Source: Lysinibacillus sphaericus (lineage in GTDB: Bacteria; Bacillota; Bacilli; Bacillales_A; Planococcaceae). From it: DNA of 64,000 nt. The position numbers and the translations under genes are program-made. Location of the stretch: assembly GCF_002982115.1 (NCBI RefSeq), contig NZ_CP019980.1, positions 3,356,001 through 3,420,000 on the forward strand. The letters run 5' to 3'. Positions 1-9,494 of this stretch are shown here, in pieces. The notes under the pieces were generated by a model that was not told where the DNA came from, ran no database searches, and saw only the letters and a program-made list of their open reading frames with translations. How positions within the stretch are numbered: the first letter of the stretch is position 1; every line of letters starts with the position of its first letter.

Positions 1-580
1 GTCCTACTAAATATTCTGGCTGTAATGTCAACTCACGGGCAATCTCACAAATTTTATAAAGTTCGTCCAGTGGAATGATTTCTTCATGCGCAGCAATTTG
101 TAACACAGGATCAGCCGATGTGTAGACAATAATAGCCCCTGTCTCCATATGTTCTTGTCCAAAGTCTTCAATCACCTGTGTACCACTTGCAGGTTTATTA
201 CATAGTACTTTGCGTCCTGTACGTTGTTCAAGCTCGGCAATCAGTTCAGCAGGGAAACCTTCAGGGTATACTTTAAATGGTTTATCAATATTAAGACCCA
301 TTATTTCCCAATGCCCTGTCATTGTGTCTTTCCCGACAGATGCCTCTTGCATTTTACCGTAGTATGCTTGCGGTGTATTTGTTGCTTGCAGTCCTTGCAG
401 TGGTTCGATATTCGCTAAGCCAAACGACTCCATCACGGGCATTGTAAGCCCATTCATTTTTTCAGCGATGTGACCTAAAGTATGTGCGCCTGCATCGCCG
501 AATTTAGCTGCGTCTGGTGCTTCACCAATCCCAACTGAATCCATTACAACGACATGGATTTTTTTAAATGCTTTATTCAT
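1..580 (-). CDS. deoB: Phosphopentomutase, N-terminal part (gene runs off the left edge)
   Basis: Interconverts ribose (or deoxyribose) 1-phosphate and 5-phosphate in nucleoside salvage; cytosolic alkaline-phosphatase-superfamily enzyme. About 193 N-terminal residues are present out of the roughly 390 usual for the family. The start is the ATG at 580, preceded by a strong AGGAGG site. The protein opens with the metal-binding stretch [14 protein letters not shown] and then the family segments HTLGHIAE and [13 protein letters not shown]. It lies downstream of xerD on the same strand, the Bacillus order (fur-xerD-drm). The C-terminal metal ligands lie outside the window, so integrity cannot be judged. 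Confidence 0.95.
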   Translation of the reverse strand, partial: MNKAFKKIHVVVMDSVGIGEAPDAAKFGDAGAHTLGHIAEKMNGLTMPVMESFGLANIEPLQGLQATNTPQAYYGKMQEASVGKDTMTGHWEIMGLNIDKPFKVYPEGFPAELIAELEQRTGRKVLCNKPASGTQVIEDFGQEHMETGAIIVYTSADPVLQIAAHEEIIPLDELYKICEIARELTLQPEYLVG

Positions 581-708
581 AATTATTGCCTCCTAATCTC
601 ACGATTCCATTTTACCAAAAACAAGCGAAAGGATAAAGGTCAGACATCCGACTAAGTAATTTATTTTCCTTAAACAAGAAACAAGCTCTATCTGTCGCTT
701 ATTTTTTA

Positions 709-1611
709 TTAGGCACGCGGATGGTACTGCTTGTAGACTTCTGAAAGTCTCGTTTTACTAATATGCGTATAAATTTGAGTCGTGGAAATATCTGCATGCC
801 CTAGCATCTCCTGCACTGCACGTAAGTCAGCTCCATTTTCCACCAAATGAGTAGCGAAAGAATGACGTAACGTATGTGGTGTAAGCTCATGTTGGATGCC
901 CGCCTTTAATGCGTGCTCCTTCATTAATTTCCAACAACCTTGCCTTGTTAAACGTTTCCCTCGTTGATTAATAAAAAAGGCATCTGTTTTTGGGTATTTC
1001 CCCTGTAATGTACCTCGTGCACCATCTAAATAAACACTCAATGCAGAAAGGGCACTTTTACCAAGCGGAATAATGCGCTCCTTGCCTCCTTTTCCAAATA
1101 CACGTACAAAGCCCATCGTTAGATGAATATCAGCCAAATCGAGTGCAATCAGCTCACTTATACGCATGCCAGAACCATATAAAAGCTCTAGCATTGCTAC
1201 ATCTCGAACACCTTGTGGCTTGCTGCGATTCGGTACTGCCAGCAATGCTTCGATTTCTTCAATCGATAGAATATTTGGAAGTTTTTGTTCAATCGTTGGC
1301 ATTTCTAAATGCACTGTAGGATCTGTTTCTGTGCGCTTTTCTCGAAGTAAAAATTGGTGGAAGCTACGAATGGATGAGATATGACGTGCAACAGTACGGC
1401 TCGTCTTTCCTTGCATGCGCAGTTGCTCTAAATGGCGCAAAATTGTTGTGCGTTCAATAGTGCGAAAATCAGCCATTCCCTCAGCTTCTTGCAAAAAATG
1501 GACATAGTTTTCTAAGTCTCGGCGATAGGATGCTAATGTATTAACGGATAATTGCCGCTCTACCTGGATAAAATGGATATAATCCTCTATTGCATATTGA
1601 AATTCATTCAT
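709..1611 (-). CDS. xerD: Tyrosine recombinase XerD
   Basis: Site-specific recombinase that, with XerC, resolves chromosome dimers at dif during division. About 300 aa, the normal length. An N-terminal SAM-like core-binding domain (about 1-90) is followed by the catalytic domain with the tyrosine-recombinase residues: R in GSGMRISEL, K in FGKGGKER, HTLRHSFATH, the H of LGHADISTT and the nucleophile Y in TQIYTHIS. ATG at 1611 is chosen because GAGGGGG lies about 8 nt upstream; a GTG three bases earlier is possible. It sits between fur and deoB as in Bacillus. No yqzK-like gene was found in the fur-xerD gap. Confidence 0.95.
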   Translation of the reverse strand: MNEFQYAIEDYIHFIQVERQLSVNTLASYRRDLENYVHFLQEAEGMADFRTIERTTILRHLEQLRMQGKTSRTVARHISSIRSFHQFLLREKRTETDPTVHLEMPTIEQKLPNILSIEEIEALLAVPNRSKPQGVRDVAMLELLYGSGMRISELIALDLADIHLTMGFVRVFGKGGKERIIPLGKSALSALSVYLDGARGTLQGKYPKTDAFFINQRGKRLTRQGCWKLMKEHALKAGIQHELTPHTLRHSFATHLVENGADLRAVQEMLGHADISTTQIYTHISKTRLSEVYKQYHPRA

Positions 1612-1763
1612 CACAACGCCCCCTCACTGTCAATTATTCTCTATTTTAGCACGCCTATAAAAAAAGTGCGAAAAGCCCACACTAGAGCTGAGTCGTAATT
1701 TGCTTAGGCTTTTCCTCCCTTTACTAGAATAATAGAGCATCACATCATGCATAAAAAAACAAA

Positions 1764-1808
1764 AAACTGCCTGATGCAATCTATATGCAAGATTTCATCA
1801 GACAGTTT
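1764..1808 (-). terminator. Rho-independent terminator after fur
   Basis: Inverted repeat pairing AAACTGTCTGATGAAAT with ATTGCATCAGGCAGTTT (read on the minus strand, few mismatches), followed by a T-rich tract. It lies just beyond the fur stop codon, so it should end the fur transcript before xerD. Confidence 0.75.
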
Positions 1809-1812
1809 CTCG

Positions 1813-2277
1813 TTATTGTTCTTCATTTGTGTCGTCGTTTTTATCATGACAACGCCAGCAAATACCGTGGAAAGTTAGTCGGTGATCTTTTATAATAAAG
1901 TTCCAACGTTTCTCAACAACGGCTTCCACATCTTCAAGTAAATCTTCTTGAATTTCATCTACAGCACCACACTCGATACAAACGAGATGATGATGGAAAT
2001 GCGCAGCTCCCTCTTGGCGTAAATCGTAGCGTGATACGCCATCACCAAAGTTGATTTTGTCGACGATTTTAAGCTCTGTTAGTAATTCTAACGTTCTATA
2101 AACAGTAGCCAGACCTATTTCTGGTGCCTTATCTTTTACTAAAAGATAGACATCCTCTGCACTTAAGTGGTCCTCTTCATGCTCTAGCAAAACAGCAACT
2201 GTTGCTTCTCGCTGCGGCGTCAGCTTATAACTAGCACTATGCAACTGTTTTTTTATACGATCAATTCGGCTTTCCAT
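1813..2277 (-). CDS. fur: Ferric uptake regulator, Fur family
   Basis: Iron-responsive (or related metal/peroxide-responsive) DNA-binding repressor of 154 aa. The N-terminal winged helix covers about residues 1-85, with LTPQREATVAVLLE and LATVYRTLELL as the recognition region. The dimerisation/metal domain carries HFHHHLVCIECG and a C-terminal CWRCH, the two CxxC pairs expected for structural zinc. Position between xerD and the spoIIM-locus gene matches Bacillus fur, which favours Fur over PerR or Zur. It appears monocistronic: its own terminator follows and about 120 bp separate it from the upstream gene. Confidence 0.92.
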   Translation of the reverse strand: MESRIDRIKKQLHSASYKLTPQREATVAVLLEHEEDHLSAEDVYLLVKDKAPEIGLATVYRTLELLTELKIVDKINFGDGVSRYDLRQEGAAHFHHHLVCIECGAVDEIQEDLLEDVEAVVEKRWNFIIKDHRLTFHGICWRCHDKNDDTNEEQ

Positions 2278-2401
2278 GTGACGCCCCCCTAAACTTATTT
2301 CATTATACCAAAGGAGTAAATCCTATTACAAGATAGTGAATAGATTTCAAATAAGCTTTTAATGTTTTTAGCTGTTGCTTCATATGAACGTATTTTATGC
2401 A

Positions 2402-2914
2402 TCATTTGAGTACATACGTTATAACGATAAACTCAGCAACTATTATGATGAAAAAAGCGATAAAATTCAACAAAATTGTCCGTCCATTCGTCTTTTTCCC
2501 GATTTTTCGCTTCGACCAAGCAGGTACTAGTAAATTACATAGGACTAGCAACAATATACAATAGATAAGCTGAAATGGAAACCACCAAATCGTATATAGC
2601 CAAAATGCTTCAAGTTTTTGTAGTAAAAATACAGAGCTAAAGCCAAAAAACGTTGCGCGTATTGCTACTGTAACACGTACTAACACTTTTAAGACACTAT
2701 GTGTTGCAAGTAACAGTACAATACCGATTGAAGCGGCTACAGGTAACACTAAACGAACAATAGATTGCCTGTCCACATCTGCTAAACGAGGTTCTATAAA
2801 CAAAATAAAAGGCTCTGCATTCGCCCCTCCAATAATATGAAAGCAGATGACGCCACAAACGAAGCTCACTGCAACAATTGATGCGTGATAAAATATAGAA
2901 ACCGTACGAGACAT
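2402..2914 (-). CDS. Multi-pass membrane protein in the spoIIM position
   Basis: About 170 aa with an N-terminal membrane helix, a second helix near residues 45-70, a hydrophobic central block with an aromatic-rich YTIWWFPFQLIY stretch, and a C-terminal helix. In Bacillus this slot between nudF and fur is spoIIM, a sporulation membrane protein of about 215 aa needed for engulfment. The layout (an N-terminal helix, a loop, then a cluster of helices) is compatible with a short, diverged SpoIIM, but I do not see convincing residue identity. ATG at 2914 is preferred: AAAGGAG lies 7 nt upstream, whereas the earlier ATG at 2920 is only 1 nt from it. Confidence 0.55.
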   Translation of the reverse strand: MSRTVSIFYHASIVAVSFVCGVICFHIIGGANAEPFILFIEPRLADVDRQSIVRLVLPVAASIGIVLLLATHSVLKVLVRVTVAIRATFFGFSSVFLLQKLEAFWLYTIWWFPFQLIYCILLLVLCNLLVPAWSKRKIGKKTNGRTILLNFIAFFIIIVAEFIVITYVLK

Positions 2915-2979
2915 AAGCATGCTCCTTTTCTATCAAGGTTTGTACAGCTTATGCTCGTCCGCTTCTATTATGCTAAACT

Positions 2980-3525
2980 TTATTTTTCTTGTTGCAATGC
3001 CAACCACAGCACAGCAAACGCTGTTTTCGCATCATAGATACGCCCATCAGCAACCATTGCTTGTGCCTCTTCCAACGAAACTTCTAGTAATTCGACAAAT
3101 TCATCTTCGTCTAGTTCTGCACTATTTTCAATGTGATATAAATCTGTCGCCACAAATAGATGTATGATTTCATCCGCAAAACCTGGTGAAGTGGCAAAGG
3201 CTTGTAAATACTTGAATTGATGTGCACCATAGCCTGTCTCTTCTTCCAATTCACGACGTGCAGTATGAATTGGCTCCTCACCGCTTTCAAGTTTACCTGC
3301 TGGAATTTCTACAATGGAACGTTCGAGCGCTTTACGATATTGCTCCACCATTACGAGCTTGCCTTCGTTGGTAATGGCAATGATTGCTACCGCTCCAGGG
3401 TGTTTAATAATTTCACGCTTAGCAGACTTCCCGTTTGGTAATGTGACATCATCAACCTGTAAGTTCACGATTTTGCCCTTATAGATAGGTGTCGTCTGTG
3501 TCGTTATTTCTTCAAACTTTTTCAT
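2980..3525 (-). CDS. nudF: ADP-ribose pyrophosphatase, Nudix family
   Basis: Hydrolyses ADP-ribose to AMP and ribose 5-phosphate; cytosolic. About 181 aa from the ATG at 3525, which begins MKKFEE and aligns with B. subtilis NudF; in-frame ATGs further upstream lack a ribosome site and run into the divergent neighbour. The Nudix box is intact: G in AGKLESGEEP, then RRELEEETGY. TSPGFADEIIHLF and the C-terminal IYDAKTA are also typical. It diverges from the aldo/keto reductase gene with under 80 bp between starts. Confidence 0.93.
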   Translation of the reverse strand: MKKFEEITTQTTPIYKGKIVNLQVDDVTLPNGKSAKREIIKHPGAVAIIAITNEGKLVMVEQYRKALERSIVEIPAGKLESGEEPIHTARRELEEETGYGAHQFKYLQAFATSPGFADEIIHLFVATDLYHIENSAELDEDEFVELLEVSLEEAQAMVADGRIYDAKTAFAVLWLALQQEK

Positions 3526-3601
3526 TGCCCATAACCTCGCTTGTTCTTCAGATATGTTCATTGTACCATTACAAGTAAAGAAATCGAAGGAGGGCATTCG
3601 C

Positions 3602-4501
3602 ATGAAAAAAAGACAACTTGGCTCAAGTCATTTATTTATTTCAGAGATTAGTTTAGGAGGTATGTCTCTTTCGACAGATAAACATAAGGCAGCAGCCATA
3701 CTTGATATGGCGTTAGATGCGGGCATTAACTACATTGATACGGCTGATTTATATGATTTAGGTGCCAATGAAGAAATTATCGGTACAGTTTTGGGTAAAC
3801 GTCGACAAGACCTGATTATCGCAACGAAAGTGGGGAATCGTTGGACAGAAGGGGTGGACGGCTGGCAGTGGGATGCCTCCCCTACATATATTAAAGAAGC
3901 TGTTCATAAAAGCCTAAAAAGACTCGGTACAGATTACATTGATGTCTATCAACTACATGGTGGCACAATAGAGGATGACTGGGACGGTATTATCGACACA
4001 TTTGACAACTTAAAAAAAGACGGTGTCATTCGAGAATACGGCATATCCTCAATTCGACCAAATGTACTGAAACGTTTTTTACCTGCTAGCTCGGCAAAAA
4101 GTGTCATGATGCAATATAGTGCGTTAGATCGTCGCCCAGAAGAATGGTTAGATTTTATAGCTAGTGAGGGGGCTTCGGTCGTAACACGCGGCACCATCGC
4201 AAAAGGATTATTAACAAATAATTGGAAAGAACGTTTGCAACAGGTCAATGGCTATCAAACATACACTGTAGATGAATTAACAACAACATTAACAAACTTA
4301 GCCAAACACTATGAAGATTTACATGCATTAGGGCTAGCCTTTAATTTGAAGGAACCCACTATAGCTTCAACGGTGATTGGTGCTAGTTCGCAGGAGCAAC
4401 TCGCCCAATCACTAAATGCCTATGAAAAAATAAATGCAATCACTAATTTTGAAGTAGCGAACGCTCTGACTAAAGCAGACCAATACGTTGACCACCGATG
4501 A
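3602..4501 (+). CDS. Aldo/keto reductase (YqkF-like)
   Basis: NADPH-dependent oxidoreductase of about 299 aa. The catalytic tetrad is visible: D and Y in YIDTADLYDLG, K in IATKVGNRW and H in YQLHGG. The C-terminal VIGASSQEQL belongs to the nucleotide-binding pocket. Substrate cannot be told. Start ATG 3602 has GGAGGG about 7 nt upstream; an earlier in-frame start would overlap nudF. The stop overlaps the start of the VanZ-like gene (ATGA), so the two are translationally coupled. Same position as yqkF beside nudF in Bacillus. Confidence 0.9.
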   Translation: MKKRQLGSSHLFISEISLGGMSLSTDKHKAAAILDMALDAGINYIDTADLYDLGANEEIIGTVLGKRRQDLIIATKVGNRWTEGVDGWQWDASPTYIKEAVHKSLKRLGTDYIDVYQLHGGTIEDDWDGIIDTFDNLKKDGVIREYGISSIRPNVLKRFLPASSAKSVMMQYSALDRRPEEWLDFIASEGASVVTRGTIAKGLLTNNWKERLQQVNGYQTYTVDELTTTLTNLAKHYEDLHALGLAFNLKEPTIASTVIGASSQEQLAQSLNAYEKINAITNFEVANALTKADQYVDHR

Positions 4502-4962
4502 AAAAATGGTCCGTTTTACTTTTATTTTTAATCATTCTTGCAATATCCTCTAGCATGACTTATGAACAACAGTCGATTATCCCTGAACTAGAGGAACTAT
4601 TAGCGCATAAGCCTTTTGAAAAACAACTGTCCGTTTTAAAAATCCCCTATTGGGATACAGTCGTATCTATAGAAGAGCGAGGCTACTTTAAATTTGTAGA
4701 ATTTCTAATTCGAAAATTTACGCATTTTGTAGGATTTGGTTGTATTGCACTGGGGATTTATTTTGCGTTAAGTAAACGTCGATTCGCTGCGCGTATAGCC
4801 ATTGTCATTACGGCTGTCATAGCCACGCTAGATGAATTTCGTCAAAGCTTTACACCTGGACGTACCATGAGCGGACAAGATGTCCTAGTAGATACAGCAG
4901 GCGCTATTGTATTTATTAGCATTGCCGTAGTCGTAAAGAAACTACGGTCGCTTAGAAAATAA
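4498..4962 (+). CDS. VanZ-like membrane protein
   Basis: 154-aa membrane protein with an N-terminal signal/anchor helix and about three further helices. The family signatures are present: FLIRKFTHFVGFGCIALG (conserved K and H) and LDEFRQSFTPGRTMSGQDVLVDTAGA. VanZ family members occur beside teicoplanin resistance genes but most chromosomal copies are uncharacterised. Translationally coupled to the preceding reductase by an ATGA overlap. Confidence 0.85.
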   Translation: MKKWSVLLLFLIILAISSSMTYEQQSIIPELEELLAHKPFEKQLSVLKIPYWDTVVSIEERGYFKFVEFLIRKFTHFVGFGCIALGIYFALSKRRFAARIAIVITAVIATLDEFRQSFTPGRTMSGQDVLVDTAGAIVFISIAVVVKKLRSLRK

Positions 4963-5049
4963 AATTTTGTTTTTATCAACAATTTCCTAAGAGTTTGTGG
5001 CGATTCTATAGTGACGATTCAAAGCAGTCTAAATCAAAATCAACAAAAA

Positions 5050-5082
5050 AACAGTGAATCTCATTCCAAGAGATTCACTGTT
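5050..5082 (-). terminator. Terminator between vanZ-like gene and yqkE (likely bidirectional)
   Basis: Perfect 13-bp inverted repeat AACAGTGAATCTC / GAGATTCACTGTT with a 7-nt loop. On the minus strand it is followed by TTTTTTTG, directly after the yqkE stop. The plus-strand tail is only TTTCT, so termination of the convergent vanZ-like transcript is less certain. Confidence 0.85.
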
Positions 5083-5092
5083 TCTATCAAAC

Positions 5093-5359
5093 TTAAAATT
5101 TCGAGCCTTTGTCACCGTATTCGTTCAATAATTCTTCGAACGTTTTGTTTTTCTCACGTTGCTTACGCTCAAAAGCTAACTGTGCTTGACGCTCTTCCTC
5201 TGCCGCTTGCTCTTTCGCTGACAAATCTTGTTTCGCTGCTTTTAACTTCGCTAACACATCGCCAGCAAGCTGATCTGCTAATGTAACAGCCTCCTGCTTT
5301 GGTAAACTAGCAGAAATACCAGCGTCAACACGTTGCTGTTGTTTTCGTTTTTTTCCCAT
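5093..5359 (-). CDS. yqkE: YqkE-like small charged protein (DUF3886)
   Basis: About 88 aa, Lys/Glu/Gln-rich and largely predicted alpha-helical or coiled coil, beginning MGKKRKQQQ and ending near FEELLNEYGDKGSKF. Function is unknown. Identification rests on composition, the conserved C-terminal motif and position in the yqkD-yqkE-yqkF-nudF block. ATG 5359 is chosen because AGAAGGTG lies 7 nt upstream; an earlier in-frame ATG would overlap the thiolase gene. Confidence 0.75.
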   Translation of the reverse strand: MGKKRKQQQRVDAGISASLPKQEAVTLADQLAGDVLAKLKAAKQDLSAKEQAAEEERQAQLAFERKQREKNKTFEELLNEYGDKGSKF

Positions 5360-5381
5360 TACTTTCACCTTCTTACTAACT

Positions 5382-6566
5382 TTAAGGGCGTTGAACAACT
5401 GTTGCTACGCCTTGTCCCCCACCGATGCATAATGTAGCAAGGCCTGTTTTTGCATCACGTTTTTCCATCTCATGTAACAGTGTCACTAAAATTCGTGCCC
5501 CACTTGCTCCAATTGGATGACCAAGGGCAATTGCTCCCCCATTTACATTTAGTTTATCATGATTAAAGCCTAGTTCGCGATCGACAGCAATCGATTGTGC
5601 TGCAAATGCTTCATTTGCTTCAATTAAATCTATATCTACTAGCGAAACATCCGCCTTCGCTAATGCTTTCTTCACCGCTGTGACCGGCCCAGTTCCCATA
5701 ATCGATGGATCTACACCTGCGCTCGCATTGGCTGAAATAAGCGCCATTGGCTGAATACCTAACTCGATAGCCTTCGCTTTTGACATAACAACCACCGCTG
5801 CTGCTCCATCGTTAATACCTGAAGCGTTCGCTGCAGTTACAGAGCCGTCCTTTTTAAAGGCTGGACGCAGCTTTGCTAATGATTCCGCCGTAACCCCTGC
5901 ACGTGGGAATTCATCTTGGTCAAAAATAATCGACTCGCCTTTACGTTGTGGGATTTCCACAGCAACGATTTCATTATTAAATTTCCCTGCTGCAATCGCC
6001 GCTTCTGCACGTTGCTGTGATCGCGCAGCAAAAGCATCTTGCTCCTCACGTGAAATTTCATACGCATCACATAAATTTTCGGCAGTAATCCCCATATGAT
6101 AGTCATTAAATGCACACCATAAGCCATCATGAATCATCGTATCCACAACTTTTTGATCGCCCATGCGGAAGCCTTCACGTGCATTTTTTAATACATAAGG
6201 CGCTTGGCTCATATTTTCGAAACCGCCTGCCACGATGATATCTGCATCGCCAGCAATAATTGCTTGTGTTGCTAAATGCACTGCTTTTAAACCTGAGCCA
6301 CATACTTTATTAATTGTTAAAGCTGGCACTGTGTTCGGAAGTCCTGCAGCAATCGATGCTTGTCGAGCTGGATTTTGTCCAAGACCTGCCGATAAAACAT
6401 TCCCCATAATGACTTCATCAACTTGTTCACCTGCTACACCAGCACGTGCTAATGCTTCTTTAATAACGATACTTCCAAGAGTTGTTGCTGGTACATCTTT
6501 TAATGTTCCTCGGAATGAACCGATTGCCGTACGCACGGCACTAACAATCACTACCTCGTTTGTCAT
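5382..6566 (-). CDS. Acetyl-CoA acetyltransferase (thiolase)
   Basis: Condenses two acetyl-CoA to acetoacetyl-CoA, or the reverse. About 394 aa, full length. The nucleophile C is in [11 protein letters not shown], the H in [11 protein letters not shown] and the second catalytic C in [18 protein letters not shown] is also conserved. ATG 6566 ([13 protein letters not shown]) has GGGGAG about 8 nt upstream and matches the usual thiolase N terminus. Only 22 bp precede yqkE, so they may share a transcript. A thiolase within the yqkD-yqkE block is not the B. subtilis arrangement. Confidence 0.93.
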   Translation of the reverse strand: MTNEVVIVSAVRTAIGSFRGTLKDVPATTLGSIVIKEALARAGVAGEQVDEVIMGNVLSAGLGQNPARQASIAAGLPNTVPALTINKVCGSGLKAVHLATQAIIAGDADIIVAGGFENMSQAPYVLKNAREGFRMGDQKVVDTMIHDGLWCAFNDYHMGITAENLCDAYEISREEQDAFAARSQQRAEAAIAAGKFNNEIVAVEIPQRKGESIIFDQDEFPRAGVTAESLAKLRPAFKKDGSVTAANASGINDGAAAVVVMSKAKAIELGIQPMALISANASAGVDPSIMGTGPVTAVKKALAKADVSLVDIDLIEANEAFAAQSIAVDRELGFNHDKLNVNGGAIALGHPIGASGARILVTLLHEMEKRDAKTGLATLCIGGGQGVATVVQRP

Positions 6567-6823
6567 AACCATTCTCCCCTTTTCCCCGTTCAAAAATCCA
6601 CACTGCATGCATATGCTACTAGCAGATATGTATATTTTAACAAATGTTTAGACGATTTTCGATAACAGAAATAATCGCAGTTTTTCAAAAGTTGTTGTAA
6701 AATGTTGTCGTGTTTTAAACAAACGTAGTTGGGAACATTACAAATAAGAAATGTGCATTGGCTTACGATCAGTTAAGTACAATGCCTAGACATGAAAAGA
6801 AATAGGGTGTGGAGGTGTAGAAG

Positions 6824-7798
6824 ATGAAAAAGAAAGTGCTTTTATTTTCAGGTATTACAACGACGCTTGCTGCTGCAGCAACGGGGCTGTTCGGCTTTGC
6901 GCTTTCCAATAAATTAATGTACATTCAAAAAAAAGATCCCGAATTTATTCGTGAACGTGAGACAACTGCCAAACGCTTTGACGAAGCTTGGTACAATAAA
7001 AATTTTAAATGTGAATTAAATATTGACTCTCCCAATGGTTATTCCATTCACGGCATTATGTTTCAACCATTACAAACAAACAATACAATGATTATTTGTC
7101 ACGGTGTTACAGAAAATAAAATTAACTCGGTCAAATATGCACGTCTTTTTGAACGGTTAGGATACAATTCTGTTATTTTTGACCATCGAAGACATGGCGA
7201 TTCCGGTGGCAAAACGACTAGCTATGGCTATTATGAAAAAAATGATTTAGATGCTGTTGTAAAAACAGTGAAAGCGATGATTGGTGAAAATGCCTTGCTC
7301 GGCATCCATGGGGAGTCAATGGGTGCTGCAACCATGCTGTTGTACGCAGGAACGGTTGAAGATGGCGCTGATTTTTATATTGCAGATTGTGCCTTTTCGG
7401 ACTTCTCAATGCTGCTTAAGCAAATCGCCAAGACCGAATTTAAATATGGCTCCATTATTCCGATTCGTTTCGCAGATTTCTTTATCCGGTTACGCGATGG
7501 CTATTCATTTAAGAGTGTAACGCCCTCTGAAGCTGTGACCCATATTGAAAAACCGATTCTCTTTATTCACAGTATTCCTGATACATTTATACCTGCTTCA
7601 ATGTCACTCGATTTATACAATAAAAAAAATGGACCTAAGAAATTGAAGCTTTTTGAAAAAGGGGCGCATGCTCAATCCTTTAATGAAAATATGGCTGAAT
7701 ATGAAGATCTCATACATGACTTTTTAGAAAGTTTTATTTATGAAAAAATCAATCATGATGCTTCATCATCCAATGTGATTCCTTTTCACTTTCGATAA
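6824..7798 (+). CDS. Membrane-anchored alpha/beta hydrolase (YqkD-like)
   Basis: 324 aa. An N-terminal hydrophobic segment (about residues 4-28) should anchor it or direct export. The hydrolase fold shows the oxyanion region ICHGVTENK, the nucleophile elbow GIHGESMGA, the acid D in SIPDTFIP and the H in KGAHAQS. Substrate unknown; related proteins are annotated as esterases or peptidases. It resembles YqkD, the B. subtilis neighbour of yqkE. A GGAGG site precedes the ATG. It faces luxS across a shared terminator. Confidence 0.82.
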   Translation: MKKKVLLFSGITTTLAAAATGLFGFALSNKLMYIQKKDPEFIRERETTAKRFDEAWYNKNFKCELNIDSPNGYSIHGIMFQPLQTNNTMIICHGVTENKINSVKYARLFERLGYNSVIFDHRRHGDSGGKTTSYGYYEKNDLDAVVKTVKAMIGENALLGIHGESMGAATMLLYAGTVEDGADFYIADCAFSDFSMLLKQIAKTEFKYGSIIPIRFADFFIRLRDGYSFKSVTPSEAVTHIEKPILFIHSIPDTFIPASMSLDLYNKKNGPKKLKLFEKGAHAQSFNENMAEYEDLIHDFLESFIYEKINHDASSSNVIPFHFR

Positions 7799-7801
7799 GT
7801 G

Positions 7802-7840
7802 AAAAAACCTTGCAAGCTTTGACAACTTGCAAGGTTTTTT
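7802..7840 (+). terminator. Bidirectional terminator between yqkD-like gene and luxS
   Basis: Perfect inverted repeat AAAAAACCTTGCAAG / CTTGCAAGGTTTTTT with a 9-nt loop; the arms themselves give a U-tract on either strand. It sits between two convergent genes. Confidence 0.9.
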
Positions 7841-7841
7841 A

Positions 7842-8312
7842 TTATTCTGCAAAAACAATATGCCATTCGTCTCGCTTCGCTAAAAATTCTTTTGCCAGCG
7901 CCTGTGCGCCTTCAAGACTATGACTTGCAGCCCAGCCACATTGCACTTCGTTGCATGCTGGAACAGCCGTTGCCTTCGTTACATCTGTAAAAGTTTTTTC
8001 TAAAATCGTCAGCAATTCATCATAATCATTATGATTAATCAACGATACATAAAACCCTGTTTGACAACCCATTGGACTAAAGTCAACGATGTGATCTGAA
8101 TAATTGCGGATAATATCTGCCGATAAATGCTCCAAAGAATGGAGTGCTGGCATTTCCATATGCTCTTTGTTAGGCTGTTTTAAGCGAATGTCGTACTTAT
8201 AAACTTCATCGCCATTTTTCCCCACTTTCACACCCGCTAAACGAACATAAGGGGCTTTCACTTTCGTATGATCTAAATCAAAACTCTCGACATTTGTTTT
8301 TTCGCGTTCCAT
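7842..8312 (-). CDS. luxS: S-ribosylhomocysteine lyase LuxS
   Basis: Cleaves S-ribosylhomocysteine to homocysteine and the AI-2 precursor DPD; part of the activated methyl cycle. About 156 aa, family length. The metal ligands are visible in HSLEHL (two His) and in the C of [18 protein letters not shown] is also conserved. ATG 8312 ([11 protein letters not shown]) is chosen because AAAAGGAG lies 9 nt upstream; the ATG eight codons earlier has no spacing for that site. Confidence 0.96.
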   Translation of the reverse strand: MEREKTNVESFDLDHTKVKAPYVRLAGVKVGKNGDEVYKYDIRLKQPNKEHMEMPALHSLEHLSADIIRNYSDHIVDFSPMGCQTGFYVSLINHNDYDELLTILEKTFTDVTKATAVPACNEVQCGWAASHSLEGAQALAKEFLAKRDEWHIVFAE

Positions 8313-8419
8313 TGCTAACAGCTCCTTTTCTGACAATACTAACTATTATACCTAGTTTTCTATGAAATGTGTAAATTTTTGAAATAGAATGATAATTTAG
8401 GTGCGAATTTACTAAAAAA

Positions 8420-8450
8420 GAAGACAAAACGCCCATTTCGTTTTGTCTTC
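8420..8450 (-). terminator. Terminator downstream of the 8.5-kb small membrane gene
   Basis: Perfect 12-bp stem GAAGACAAAACG / CGTTTTGTCTTC with a 7-nt loop. The minus-strand tail is TTTTTTAGT, which fits termination of the gene at 8487-8684. Confidence 0.8.
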
Positions 8451-8486
8451 CCGCTGAAATTTATTTTTGCTGGTGTATTGCGGCTT

Positions 8487-8684
8487 CTACAATGGAAATT
8501 CAAAGTCTTGAACACGGCTCGGTATGTTTAAAAGCAATGTAATCACAATACTCATTGAGATTAGTATTAACACTGACTTCCATTGTAATTTAAAATCGTT
8601 CTTTTTCAGTAATAACATTTGATTAATAAAGTGAAAGAACGAAACAAACAGCAACACAACAACAAACTGTAAGAAAAAATTCAT
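8487..8684 (-). CDS. Small two-helix membrane protein, unknown
   Basis: About 65 aa with two hydrophobic helices (roughly residues 3-20 and 38-56) separated by a Lys-rich loop; no recognised family. The start is uncertain: ATG 8684 follows GGTG by about 6 nt, and an in-frame ATG at 8696 overlaps an AAAGGATGG site. Support comes from the ribosome site, the membrane-protein pattern and its own terminator. Confidence 0.5.
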   Translation of the reverse strand: MNFFLQFVVVLLFVSFFHFINQMLLLKKNDFKLQWKSVLILISMSIVITLLLNIPSRVQDFEFPL

Positions 8685-8821
8685 TGTTGTCACCATCCTT
8701 TACATGTACAGAGTTCTCGCTAATGTTTAAGTAATATTTTTATCGTCAGTTACTTGGTTTATGCAGCTACCAAGGCAAGTTGACGTTTCAAGCAGGCAAG
8801 TCACCAGTTTCTTCTATTTTC

Positions 8822-9328
8822 TTATTTTTCTATAAATCTCAAAAATCTGTTGTTCCATATATTTTCGTAAAAATCTATTGTCTCTCTTGCTGTCATAAAA
8901 GGATTATTTATCGTAGAAGTAGCATGACGAACCATCAAGTTTTCGTATCCTAAACCATGGGCAAATTTAATCGTTGCATCCATGCAGTATTCTGTTTGAG
9001 CGCCGCAAAATTCTATGCGTTGTACTGCTAATTGCTCTAAAATCGTTTGTAAGTTTGTTTTGTAAAAGGAATTGGCATGTTCTTTTCTGACCAAATAATC
9101 TTGTTCTTGTACATTTAGCTCGGCATGAATTGCCCAATTTCCCTCTTCAGGTACTAGTTCTTCGTCACAATGTTGAACAAAAATAATTGGTTTTTGGTGT
9201 TCTCGATATAGTGCAATTCGATTATTTACTTTAGTGAGTAAATTTTGTAAAGCAAATAAATGCTCTCCACTGAAACATACACCATTTTGTAAATCTATTA
9301 CGATTAAAACATCTGCATTAGCCTTCAT
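8822..9328 (-). CDS. Isochorismatase-family cysteine hydrolase
   Basis: About 168 aa, cytosolic. The catalytic triad of the family is visible: D in IVIDLQNGVC, K in LVRKEHANSF and C in GAQTEYCMDAT, with the usual cis-peptide position before the Cys segment. Family members hydrolyse isochorismate, nicotinamide or other amides; with no pathway genes adjacent, the substrate is open. ATG 9328 is preferred over the adjacent ATG 9331 on spacing from AAGGGGG. Confidence 0.85.
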   Translation of the reverse strand: MKANADVLIVIDLQNGVCFSGEHLFALQNLLTKVNNRIALYREHQKPIIFVQHCDEELVPEEGNWAIHAELNVQEQDYLVRKEHANSFYKTNLQTILEQLAVQRIEFCGAQTEYCMDATIKFAHGLGYENLMVRHATSTINNPFMTARETIDFYENIWNNRFLRFIEK

Positions 9329-9494
9329 CATTTCCCCCTTCTTTCATAAACAACCAACCATTTTATGTTAGATTAACAATAATTATAAATTTAATAATGG
9401 AGGAATTCACTTAAAATAGATTAAATCTAGATTTATCAGCGACGAACTCTGCTAATTTAACTAAATCACTTCCTTTTTTAAAAAAACGAAAAAA

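Noticed and set aside
224-418. Plus-strand 64-codon frame inside deoB
   Set aside because: Antisense to a clear deoB coding frame; no ribosome site and Cys/Phe-rich composition typical of a shadow frame.
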